A DNA stretch of 7,484 bases from Spartobacteria bacterium UBA6821 (lineage in GTDB: Bacteria > Verrucomicrobiota > Verrucomicrobiia > Chthoniobacterales > UBA6821): the NCBI GenBank assembly GCA_002452515.1, contig DKEN01000012.1:1-7484 (forward strand). The letters are read 5' to 3'. Position numbers and translations under genes: made by a program. A model generated the notes under the pieces. That model was given only the letters and a program-made list of their open reading frames with translations, was not told the DNA's origin and ran no database searches. Numbering within the stretch: position 1 is the first letter of the stretch; each line of letters starts with the position of its first letter. Positions 1 to 6,797 of this stretch are shown one piece after another.

Positions 1-134
1 TTGACTTCGACACGCTCGGCGAGGAAAAACCAGAGTTCAAGAATACGGTCACCCTGCGCGAACGTGATTCCATGCAGCAGCGCCGCATTCCGATTGCCGA
101 GCTCCTGCCGTTCCTACTCAGTCAGATTCTTTGA
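1..134 (+). CDS. glyS: Glycyl-tRNA synthetase, alpha2 type, C-terminal end (partial)
   Basis: This is the last 43 codons of a gene that begins before the window. The frame starts at base 3 and ends at TGA 132-134. The peptide opens with DFDTLGEE, continues with NTVTLRERDSMQQRRIPI and ends AELLPFLLSQIL. In alpha2 (single-chain, class II) glycyl-tRNA synthetases the anticodon-binding domain ends with a 'VDFDTLG...TVT-R-RD-M-Q-R-PI-EL' segment, and this matches it closely. The enzyme charges tRNA-Gly with glycine in the cytoplasm. The two bases before the first full codon (TT) are compatible with the usual valine before DFDTLG. The gene is convergent with xseA, with only 12 bases between the stop codons. 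The catalytic core is outside the window, so identification rests on the C-terminal block alone. Other class IIa synthetases share the fold, but not this closing motif as I know it. Confidence 0.85.
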   Translation, partial: DFDTLGEEKPEFKNTVTLRERDSMQQRRIPIAELLPFLLSQIL

Positions 135-146
135 TCCGCCGATTTT

Positions 147-1694
147 TTAAGCCTGGTCTTTGACCTCCGATTGGATTTCTCCTTCGGCCAACTGAGTTCG
201 GAGCAGATCACCCGTCCTAGCTTGCTGAGAAGATGTGAGAACCTTACCCTGCGCATCACGAGTGATGCTGAAACCCCTTTTTAGCGTCGCTTCGGGACTG
301 AGTGCGGAAAGTGTTGCCTCGATACGACTCCAGCGTCCCTTGTCGCGTTCCAGTCGATGAAGACTCGTGCGTTCCAGTTGATTCCAAAACCGATCCAACG
401 ACTGCCGCGTCGCAGCAAGAAGCTGACCGGGATGGGCTGCTGCAAGATGGGCCGCCGTGGTGGCGATGCGTGAGGCTGTCTGTTCGACTCTGCGCTCCAG
501 GACAATCAAGAGAGTCTCCTCCATCCTGTCTCCGGTCTGACGCGCCTCATCAAGACGGCGCAATGGTTCACGAAAGAGAGCGGAAGCGCTCAGGCGATCC
601 TCCTGTGCCCGATAACGCTCAAGGAAAGCGACTGCCTCTCGTCCGATTCTGGCCACGAGTGAATGGCCTCTCTCCAGCAACTCCCCTCCATCCACAGCCA
701 GCAATTCCGCCGCAGCGCTCGGAGTGGGGGCACGCAGATCGGAGACAAAATCAGCGATCGAAAAATCGATCTCATGCCCCACCGCACTCACCACGGGAAT
801 GGCCGAAGAAACAATCGCGCGGGCAACAATCTCTTCATTGAATTCCCAAAGATCCTCCAGACTTCCACCGCCACGCGTCACCACAATCACATCCACGGAA
901 CCGATTGCCTCAGATCCTAACGACAATTCCTTGATGGCTGAGGCAATCTCAGCGGCAGCCCCCTTCCCCTGCACACGGACGGGGCTGATCACCACCTGGA
1001 GTCCGGGATGGCGGCGATGAAGCACCTGCAGAAAATCACGAATCGCCGCCCCGGTGGGTGAAGTCACCACACCGATCCTGCGGGGAAAGCGAGGAAGCGG
1101 GCGCTTGCGCTCCTGATCAAAAAGTCCTTCAGCGGCAAGCCGTCGCTTGAGTTCCTCGAAGCGGGCCTGAAGTAGCCCCTCGCCCTTGGGCTGCACAAGC
1201 CGAACCATCAGCTGATATTGCCCCCTCGGCTGATAGACGCTGATCTGGCCATGAAGTTGCACCTGGAGTCCGTCACGAAGCGACGCCGCGATTTTCCCTA
1301 CCGCGGTGCGAGCAAAGAGGACGCACGAGAGTTGTGCCGTCTCATCTTTGAGCGTGAAGTAGCAGTGCCCGGAGGCCTGGCGGCGGAGATTGGAAATTTC
1401 CCCCTCGACCCAAACCAGACCGATTCCTTCCTCCAGAAGATCGGTGATGCGATGCGTCAATTCGCCAACACTCAAGACCGTGTTTGTGACCTCCATCGGC
1501 ACCTCGATCACGGACTCATCGGCCAGTTTTTCCGGCAGAGAGGGCTTTGCCGAAAAAGAGAGTGCCGGTGATTTTGGCGTTGCTGGTTTGGAGGGCTTTT
1601 CTGCCCCTACACTCTTTTGAACCAATTTCGGCAGCAGCATCCCCATGTCGAACCCAAGCTGTGTCTCATCATCCTTGGAGGTGCGACGTGCCAT
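147..1694 (-). CDS. xseA: Exodeoxyribonuclease VII large subunit
   Basis: This 515-residue protein is the catalytic subunit of exonuclease VII, which degrades single-stranded DNA to oligonucleotides in both directions and acts in DNA repair in the cytoplasm. An OB-fold spans about residues 70-170 and includes EISNLRRQASGHCYFTLKDE at 99-118. The nuclease domain follows with GVVTSPTGAAIRDF (208-221), TRGGGSLEDLWEFNEE (273-288) and VGHEIDFSIADF (305-316). H307 and D310 sit where the E. coli enzyme has its conserved H-x-x-D. A long helical segment and a closing block with RGFSI (473-477) complete the family layout. The frame is open up to 1778, but the ATG at 1694 (MARRTSKDD) is preferred: the upstream codons overlap the neighbouring gene, whose stop is at 1711. 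The protein is longer than the roughly 456 residues of E. coli because of a 69-residue N-terminal tail rich in Lys, Pro and Ser. The small-subunit gene xseB is not in the window. Confidence 0.95.
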   Translation of the reverse strand: MARRTSKDDETQLGFDMGMLLPKLVQKSVGAEKPSKPATPKSPALSFSAKPSLPEKLADESVIEVPMEVTNTVLSVGELTHRITDLLEEGIGLVWVEGEISNLRRQASGHCYFTLKDETAQLSCVLFARTAVGKIAASLRDGLQVQLHGQISVYQPRGQYQLMVRLVQPKGEGLLQARFEELKRRLAAEGLFDQERKRPLPRFPRRIGVVTSPTGAAIRDFLQVLHRRHPGLQVVISPVRVQGKGAAAEIASAIKELSLGSEAIGSVDVIVVTRGGGSLEDLWEFNEEIVARAIVSSAIPVVSAVGHEIDFSIADFVSDLRAPTPSAAAELLAVDGGELLERGHSLVARIGREAVAFLERYRAQEDRLSASALFREPLRRLDEARQTGDRMEETLLIVLERRVEQTASRIATTAAHLAAAHPGQLLAATRQSLDRFWNQLERTSLHRLERDKGRWSRIEATLSALSPEATLKRGFSITRDAQGKVLTSSQQARTGDLLRTQLAEGEIQSEVKDQA

Positions 1695-1710
1695 TTGCGG
1701 AAGCGCTGAT

Positions 1711-2337
1711 TTAGGCAAGCTGCTCACGCAGACCCGAGAGGAGCCTTGTGAGACGTTTGGGAATATCCAACTCCTCAAGCAGTTCCTGCCTCACGGCAGG
1801 ATCCACGATAAGGGTTGAAGCAACGAGATCCGTGATCACCCCTACATTGGTGATCTGACTGAGATAGGATTCAAATTGCGCGGGCAACTCGATTCCCTGC
1901 TCCTTGAAACGCGAGCAAAGGGCATGGAGTTGCGTGAGTTGAAGCGCCGTCTCCGGCGACTCCTCCTCGTCGGCCTGCAACCCTCCAAGGCTTGGCAGGG
2001 GCTCAATCCTGGCGATGCGATAAGGCTCCCGCTGTTCCCATTCGGTGAAACGCACGCGACTGACTCCCTGCAAGATCAGATTGGAAGTGCCGTCGGAGTT
2101 GCGGATACAAGCCCTGACAAGTCCCGCACCTGCCACTGGCTCCGTCAACTCCTCCGCTTGATCGCGGGGCATGGCCACCGCCAGCATGCGGCCATTATTC
2201 AGCGCATCCTCCAGCATTGCCTGATACCGCGGTTCAAAAATAAAGAGCGGGAGCAGGGCATTGGGAAAAAGCGTCACCCCTGGAAGTACCATCACCGGCA
2301 GTCTGCCCGGCAGTTCCTGAATGTTTTCCTCATGCAC
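1711..2337 (-). CDS. Stand-alone Lon N-terminal (substrate-binding) domain protein
   Basis: This 208-residue protein matches the N-terminal domain of Lon protease (LAN/PUA-like fold, Pfam family PF02190) and lacks the AAA+ ATPase and protease domains. The diagnostic opening is LPVMVLPGVTLFP followed by LPLFIFEPRYQAML (residues 13-42). The beta strand GTSNLILQGVSRVRF (83-97) and an alpha-helical half (about 125-208, with DLVASTLIVD and RQELLEELDIPKRL) are also typical. It starts at a GTG (2335-2337). A TGA stop lies in frame 9 codons upstream, so no earlier start is possible, and the first in-frame ATG would cut into the conserved LPV motif. No Shine-Dalgarno sequence is evident. xseA begins 16 bases after its stop codon, which suggests one transcript. 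The molecular role of these short Lon-domain proteins is not established; recognition of proteins for degradation is an inference from the Lon domain. Confidence 0.9.
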   Translation of the reverse strand: MHEENIQELPGRLPVMVLPGVTLFPNALLPLFIFEPRYQAMLEDALNNGRMLAVAMPRDQAEELTEPVAGAGLVRACIRNSDGTSNLILQGVSRVRFTEWEQREPYRIARIEPLPSLGGLQADEEESPETALQLTQLHALCSRFKEQGIELPAQFESYLSQITNVGVITDLVASTLIVDPAVRQELLEELDIPKRLTRLLSGLREQLA

Positions 2338-2498
2338 GAATCGGAGACTACCCGTTGGGACTCACTTCATAAATCCAAAATCATCTCTATTTACCACGGA
2401 AGCGCTTTCCTGCACTCCACGACACTTTCTGGTGGACGACTGATCCGAGAAATTGCATCCTTCTTAGCTCATCTCATCGCTTGAGGTTGAAAAATAAC
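2338..2498. other. Divergent intergenic spacer
   Basis: This 161-base spacer separates the minus-strand Lon-domain gene from the plus-strand tRNA-Tyr, so promoters for both transcripts should lie here. I searched by eye for -35/-10 pairs and found none I trust. TATGAA, read on the minus strand about 35 bases before the GTG start, is a fair -10 match but has no recognisable -35 element at the right spacing. No coding sequence or repeat is visible. Confidence 0.4.
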
Positions 2499-2581
2499 GG
2501 GTAGGTACCGAAGTGGCCAAACGGGGCGGACTGTAAATCCGCTGGCTTACGCCTTCAATGGTTCGAATCCATTCCTGCCCA
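2499..2581 (+). tRNA. tRNA-Tyr (anticodon GTA)
   Basis: This 83-base gene folds as a complete class II tRNA. The acceptor GGGTAGG (2499-2505) pairs with CCTGCCC (2574-2580), with one G-U pair. The D stem is CCG/CGG (2508-2510 and 2522-2524), with the GG pair of the D loop at 2515-2516. The anticodon stem GCGGA/TCCGC encloses the loop CTGTAAA, with GTA at 2533-2535. The variable arm is long (2543-2556, GGC-TTAC-GCC), as expected for bacterial tRNA-Tyr. The T arm AATGG-TTCGAAT-CCATT (2557-2573) is canonical. The discriminator base is A2581. CCA is not encoded (AGT follows), so it must be added by the nucleotidyltransferase. The gene stands alone here and converges on the glycosidase gene. Confidence 0.97.
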
Positions 2582-2585
2582 GTTC

Positions 2586-2602
2586 TTTCTGCGAAGCGGA
2601 AA
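2586..2602 (+). terminator. Hairpin between tRNA-Tyr and the glycosidase stop
   Basis: TTTCTGC (2586-2592) pairs with GCGGAAA (2596-2602) around a GAA loop, giving a 7-bp stem that includes one G-U pair. In the plus-strand RNA all pairs form; in the minus-strand RNA the G-U pair becomes an A-C mismatch, so the tRNA direction is favoured. No T tract follows, so intrinsic termination is doubtful. It could serve as a 3' processing or stability element of the tRNA-Tyr transcript. Confidence 0.3.
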
Positions 2603-2603
2603 C

Positions 2604-5342
2604 CTAATGAGAGGGGTTGATCACGACCTCGGCTGGCTCCAGTCCTTCCGATTTCACCCGAAGCGTGATCGGGGCATCAGCGTCCTTTTTTGCCCGGACG
2701 ATGGCCAGAGCCAGTCCGTTGAAGGCTTTCCGCTCGGGGGAAGAGAATGTGGTGTGATCCGTGGCATCGCCATTATCGGTCGCCACAATTTCTCCGGGAC
2801 CTGAAATCGAGAAACTAAGCTGCGGATGAGATCTCGGCACCGGATTGCCCTCTTTGTCCTCCACCGTGGCGGTCACGAAGGAGAGATCCTGGCCATCGGC
2901 GTGAATCGCATTCCTGTCTGCAGAAAGCACCAGCTTGGCAGCATCTCCAGCGGTTTTGATCGTCTCGGTTGCCCATTCTTTCCCATTCTTATAGGCCACC
3001 ACCTTCAGTTCGCCGGGCTGATAGATCACCTCATCCCAACGAATGCGGTAGTCGCCAGCCACCATTTTCTTTCGCCCCAGGGATTTGCCGTTGAGGAAGA
3101 GTTCCGCTTCATCGCCGGAGGTATAGACATGAACAGGCGTGACCTGCCCCACGCGATCCGGCCAGTTCCAATGAGGCAGGATATGCACCATGGGAAAGTC
3201 AGGACGCCAACGGGACTGATAGAGGTAGAAGCGGTCTTTCTTGAATCCGGCCAGATCGACAATGCCGAAATAGGAACTGCGTGATGGCACTTTGATTTTC
3301 CCCACCGCCTTCAGCTCCGCCTCGGCCTTGGCTTTCTCTTCAGGGGTGTGATAATTGAGTAGGTTGGTGGTGTCGTTGTTGTAGGGGGTCGGTTCGCCCA
3401 AGTAGTCAAACCCTGTCCAGACAAACTCTCCCGCCACGAACGGATTCTGATCCTGTCCATTGAACTCATCCATGGGTCGGGTCGCCCACGAGGAAGCGTA
3501 GAGGTCATAGGAACTCATCTGAAAATCGGATTTTCCCTCTGACTTGGACTCCGCGACGGGCTGGAAAGTGGGCTTGGGAGGAATCGGCTTGCCGGCGGCC
3601 TGAGCCTTCTTCACGTCCCGGTCATAGCGCTGTTCCAGCTGCTCGGGCGTGTCGAAAAAGTACTCGCCACGGGAACTTAGTGTGGAGGCGGTTTCACTCC
3701 CAAAAATGGGCTGGGAGGGGTTGGCCTTGCGCCACTTCTGATATTCCCACGGCTTGTAGTTGTAACCGAAAACATCGACCCCCGTTTGGAAACCGTTATA
3801 TCCACCATTGATATCGCTTACGGCGATGGTGGTCGGACGGGTGGGATCCTCCTCATGGACGAGCTGTGACAGCGCTTTTGCCATGGCGATTCCCTCGGGC
3901 TTGCTCTGCTCCCGGATCTCATTACCGATACTCCAGAGAATCACGCTCGGGTGATTGCGGTCGCGCCTCACTTCGGCACGCAGATCGGCCTCCGACCAAT
4001 CGGTAAAGAGCAGATTATAGCCATTGGGCTTCTTTTGCAGTTTCCAACAATCGAACGACTCATCCATCACGAGAATCCCCATCCGGTCACAGAGATCGAG
4101 CAACTCCGGTGCCGGTGGGTTATGAGAGGTACGGATGGCATTCACTCCCATTTCCTTGAGAATCTCGATTTGGCGCTCAAGTGCCCGCGTGTTGATTGCA
4201 GAACCTAGTGCGCCCAGATCATGATGCATACAGACACCTTGAAGCGGCACCCTCTTCCCATTGAGATGAAATCCATCCCCAACCGTGAACTCAATCGAAC
4301 GGATACCGAAGGTTGTCCTAGTGACATCGACAGCTTTTGAACCCTGCGTGATCGTGGTGACAGCGGCATAGAGATTGGGATGCTCCAGATCCCAGAGTTT
4401 GGGAGAGACCACGGTGGTCGCATATTTAACCTCCCTACTCTGCCCTGCGGGTATCTTGACCGTGGCGGGTCGGCGGGCGAGGGCTGCTTCCCCAGATTTT
4501 CCATCGGCATCAAGAGGAACAATACTAGTCGAGACACTGACCTCGGCCTCTTGCGCGGAGTCATTCTTTACGAGGGTACTCACGTAGACCTCTGCTGAAT
4601 TCGTCCTGATCGAGGGCGTGGTGACCGTCGTGCCCCAGTGGGCGACATGGATTGGCGAGGTTGTGGTGAGCCAGACATTTCGGTAAATGCCACCGCCCGG
4701 ATACCAGCGGGAAGAGTTGGGAGGATTATCGAGGCGGATGGCCAGTGTGTTCTCTCCTCCGAATTTCAAAAAGGGAGTCAGATCAACCCTCCAAGAGGCA
4801 TAGCCGTAGGGCCAGCCTCCGACGAATTTCCCATTGCACCAGACCGTCGCGTAGGACATGGCCCCGTCAACCTCAAGGGCCACGCTCTTTCCCTGATCAG
4901 AGGAAGGCAGTTCAAACGACTTGCGATACCAAGCTACGCCGGACCAAGGTAATTTACCCGTCTCGCCGGGAAGTGCCTGATCAAAAGGACCCTCAATCCC
5001 CCAGTCATGTGGAAGCGTCAGCGAGCGCCAACTCTTGTCATCGAATCCGGGCTGCACATAGGCAATCCCCTCACCCGGAGGGGTGCCGGTGGCAGGAGCG
5101 ACAGCCTGCTTGCGAAACTCATTTCCGTTGGGTAGCAACCATGGCTTAAGTTTGTCATAGGAGAGCGCTCCTTTCGCATCCGGGGAATCCCCTTTTTGAA
5201 AACGCCAACCCTCATTGAAAAGGGCACGCGTTCTGGGGGAATCCTCTGAGGCACCCGGAGTTTGGTTTTGCTGTGCTGAAAGTGCAGGCAGCAGGGCAAG
5301 TGTTGCCAGGATCAGCAGGTGGGGGAATGTAGGAAATGTCAT
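2604..5342 (-). CDS. Secreted glycoside hydrolase family 2, beta-galactosidase-like
   Basis: This 912-residue protein carries a signal peptide (hydrophobic core LLILATLALLPA, probable cleavage near ALSA, residue 23), so it acts in the periplasm or outside the cell. The order of parts is typical of family 2. A sugar-binding jelly roll (about 36-228) contains LPHDWGIEGPF and RWYPGGGIYRNVWL. An Ig-like domain (about 229-345) precedes a TIM barrel (about 350-645). The C-terminal beta domains are DUF4982-like (about 690-790) and a second Ig-like domain (about 800-912). By family rules the acid/base is E475 in SIGNE and the nucleophile is E550 in PIFGSE. GVCMHHDLGALGSA (369-382) and GEFVWTGFDYLGEP (638-651) point to beta-galactosidases rather than beta-glucuronidases, but the natural substrate is unknown. 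About 40 hydrophilic residues (564-604) lie just after the nucleophile loop. The ATG at 5342 fits the signal peptide; no Shine-Dalgarno sequence precedes it. No transporter, sulfatase or regulator is adjacent in the window. Confidence 0.93.
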   Translation of the reverse strand: MTFPTFPHLLILATLALLPALSAQQNQTPGASEDSPRTRALFNEGWRFQKGDSPDAKGALSYDKLKPWLLPNGNEFRKQAVAPATGTPPGEGIAYVQPGFDDKSWRSLTLPHDWGIEGPFDQALPGETGKLPWSGVAWYRKSFELPSSDQGKSVALEVDGAMSYATVWCNGKFVGGWPYGYASWRVDLTPFLKFGGENTLAIRLDNPPNSSRWYPGGGIYRNVWLTTTSPIHVAHWGTTVTTPSIRTNSAEVYVSTLVKNDSAQEAEVSVSTSIVPLDADGKSGEAALARRPATVKIPAGQSREVKYATTVVSPKLWDLEHPNLYAAVTTITQGSKAVDVTRTTFGIRSIEFTVGDGFHLNGKRVPLQGVCMHHDLGALGSAINTRALERQIEILKEMGVNAIRTSHNPPAPELLDLCDRMGILVMDESFDCWKLQKKPNGYNLLFTDWSEADLRAEVRRDRNHPSVILWSIGNEIREQSKPEGIAMAKALSQLVHEEDPTRPTTIAVSDINGGYNGFQTGVDVFGYNYKPWEYQKWRKANPSQPIFGSETASTLSSRGEYFFDTPEQLEQRYDRDVKKAQAAGKPIPPKPTFQPVAESKSEGKSDFQMSSYDLYASSWATRPMDEFNGQDQNPFVAGEFVWTGFDYLGEPTPYNNDTTNLLNYHTPEEKAKAEAELKAVGKIKVPSRSSYFGIVDLAGFKKDRFYLYQSRWRPDFPMVHILPHWNWPDRVGQVTPVHVYTSGDEAELFLNGKSLGRKKMVAGDYRIRWDEVIYQPGELKVVAYKNGKEWATETIKTAGDAAKLVLSADRNAIHADGQDLSFVTATVEDKEGNPVPRSHPQLSFSISGPGEIVATDNGDATDHTTFSSPERKAFNGLALAIVRAKKDADAPITLRVKSEGLEPAEVVINPSH

Positions 5343-5373
5343 CGTGTTCTGGAGGGGTGGTGATTGGGGGAGT

Positions 5374-5403
5374 AAAAATCAACAGCTTCGAACCCGAAGC
5401 GTT
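5374..5403 (-). terminator. Terminator-like hairpin upstream of the glycosidase gene
   Basis: Read on the minus strand, GCTTCG and CGAAGC form a perfect 6-bp stem around a GGTT loop (5385-5400). Flanking AAC/GTT extends it by three pairs across one bulged base, and after GA a run of five T follows. This is the form of a Rho-independent terminator. It lies about 110 bases after the stop of the 415-residue gene and 31 bases before the glycosidase start codon. It could end the upstream transcript, or act as an attenuator if the glycosidase promoter lies upstream of it. Confidence 0.45.
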
Positions 5404-5510
5404 ACGGCACATTACGGGAACCGGAAGAATCCTGACCACTCATTTTTGCTGCCCGAGATATCCAGGGGGATTAGCCCAATCGATGCCGATTAACTCCTGT
5501 CGGATAATTT
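5404..5510 (-). other. Intergenic spacer upstream of the hairpin
   Basis: These 107 bases lie between the stop of the 415-residue membrane protein gene and the terminator-like hairpin. They are the only intergenic room for a dedicated glycosidase promoter, because too little space remains between the hairpin and the start codon. I see no convincing -35/-10 pair, no strong operator palindrome and no open reading frame. Confidence 0.35.
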
Positions 5511-6758
5511 TCAAGGCTTACGGAAAAAGAGTGCCTTTACGAGTACAAGCAAGAGCACTACTCCAACGAAGAATACGCCAATTACGATAAGTATGCTGCG
5601 GAACGCAGCATCAATCAGAGTGCCCACACGTGTGTCGATCTGACTCGTCAACTCAGAAGCCTGCAATCCACCTGAGACATTGTTGGAGAGGAGTTGGTTA
5701 ATCCCTGAAATACTCGCATCAAGATGGGTAAGGGCCTGGTTTGCCTGCTGAAGCGCAAAGACAGGGTCGATCGTTTTTGTGCCGCTACCTAGTGTCTGCA
5801 CTGTTGCATTCAAGGTAGTGGCCAGTGAATCCGCACTTTTCAGAGTTGCTCCAAGCTGGGGCAGCAACTCATTCAGAGACCCCTCATTGCGATCCAACCC
5901 CTCCTGCAAAACAGCTGGAAGTCCCTTCACGGCTTCGGTGATCGTTTCAGGTCGGACTGCCGCAAGGGGAAATGCCTGTCCGACTTGCGCTATCGTCAGA
6001 TCACCTTGTTGGGCAAGTATCTCAGGCGTGTGATCCAGGGTGAACATAAGCCTTTCCCCGGAGAGGAGTGATTTGTCCACTCTTCTGAGAAGCCCCCTAA
6101 TGGCACCCAGAATTCCCCAGGCGCGGTGCCCGTCATCGAATGAGTCGAGATGCACCCCGTCAAGATTCCGCAAGCGGATGAAATATATTTCGTGAAAGCG
6201 TGGGTTGGAATGCTCCCAGTTGATCAGTAGCTGCCGGAGATCGACCTGTTGCTTTTCGGTAAGTATTTCAGCTGCAATGGCCCAGATTTTTACATCCATC
6301 TCGCTGTAGACCTTGGCAAGCGGCTCTGCCTTGCTGCCAAAAACTTTGGGAATCCAGTAGTTGTTCACGGCCCATTTGCCGGCAGAAATGAAGACCAGCA
6401 TGTCCAGCAGGTTCATCCTGGGATCCCGGGCAGAGGCAATACTCATCGACGCGGAGGTGCAGCGCACTTTCCAATATTCAGCCGCCACGCGCTTTGCAGG
6501 ATCACTCTCGTTGATCACATACTCATCCATCACCTCCCCGACCGATGCCATGTACTCATCGGAAAAATCCATGACGAGTCGCTGAAAATGTTCCAGAGAG
6601 TGCCGATCCTCATCGGGTTGCGGTTGCATCGCTTGCGTCGTCTTCGCACTGCTTTCACCAGCGGGCACAGGGGTTGCCCCTTGTGATGGAAGTGCACCGC
6701 ACAGAGAGGCAAGGATCGACAGAGAGACGATGAGTTGATGCAGCAAACTATGTTTCAA
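5511..6758 (-). CDS. Exported protein of unknown function with C-terminal membrane anchor
   Basis: I cannot assign a named family to this 415-residue protein. It begins with a signal-peptide-like stretch (LIVSLSILASLCGALPSQGA, about 9-28), followed by a low-complexity Pro/Gln/Ser linker to about residue 50. A mainly helical soluble region comes next. It includes LTEKQQVDLRQLLINWE (166-182), then SNPRFHEIYFIRLRN, and a segment RRVDKSLLSGERLMFTLDH (225-243). Residues about 285-380 are rich in Leu, Ala, Ser and Asn and look like a long helical or coiled-coil stalk. One strong transmembrane helix (about 389-411) and a short basic tail (RKP) end the protein. I infer a large extracytoplasmic domain tied to the inner membrane at its C-terminus. 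C20 does not sit in a proper lipobox. The start is a TTG, chosen because it keeps the signal sequence; the only in-frame sequence before it runs straight into the upstream gene's TAA. The gene follows the DUF4239 gene after 39 bases, so co-expression is likely. Confidence 0.8.
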   Translation of the reverse strand: MKHSLLHQLIVSLSILASLCGALPSQGATPVPAGESSAKTTQAMQPQPDEDRHSLEHFQRLVMDFSDEYMASVGEVMDEYVINESDPAKRVAAEYWKVRCTSASMSIASARDPRMNLLDMLVFISAGKWAVNNYWIPKVFGSKAEPLAKVYSEMDVKIWAIAAEILTEKQQVDLRQLLINWEHSNPRFHEIYFIRLRNLDGVHLDSFDDGHRAWGILGAIRGLLRRVDKSLLSGERLMFTLDHTPEILAQQGDLTIAQVGQAFPLAAVRPETITEAVKGLPAVLQEGLDRNEGSLNELLPQLGATLKSADSLATTLNATVQTLGSGTKTIDPVFALQQANQALTHLDASISGINQLLSNNVSGGLQASELTSQIDTRVGTLIDAAFRSILIVIGVFFVGVVLLLVLVKALFFRKP

Positions 6759-6797
6759 TGGGTGCTTGTTGGTAAAAATTCGAGGGAGTTTCCCGGA

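Noticed and set aside
155..165. GGTC-TTT-GACC hairpin near the end of xseA as a terminator
   Set aside because: The stem is only 4 bp, it lies inside the coding region, and the T run at 143-148 is on its wrong side for plus-strand transcription; on the minus strand the run is A.
302..841. Plus-strand open frame of 179 codons
   Set aside because: It lies wholly antisense to xseA, and its composition is Arg/Pro/Ser-rich, as expected of a shadow frame.
1695..1778. N-terminal extension of xseA by 28 codons to a start at 1778
   Set aside because: It would overlap the end of the Lon-domain gene by 68 bases and encodes no family sequence; the ATG at 1694 sits neatly after that gene's stop.
1876..2484. 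Plus-strand open frame of 202 codons
   Set aside because: Most of it lies antisense to the clearly conserved Lon-domain gene, and the translation shows no recognisable domain.
2499..2603. tRNA-Tyr as an integration site for a mobile element
   Set aside because: The tRNA 3' end is not repeated elsewhere in the window, and no integrase or phage-like gene is present.
6249..6686. Plus-strand open frame of 145 codons opposite the 415-residue gene
   Set aside because: It is antisense to a frame that has a signal peptide, a soluble region and a membrane anchor in sensible order, and it shows none of its own.
6690..6758. Lipoprotein signal at C20 of the 415-residue protein
   Set aside because: The residue before the cysteine is Leu (ASLC) rather than Gly, Ala or Ser, so it does not satisfy the lipobox.
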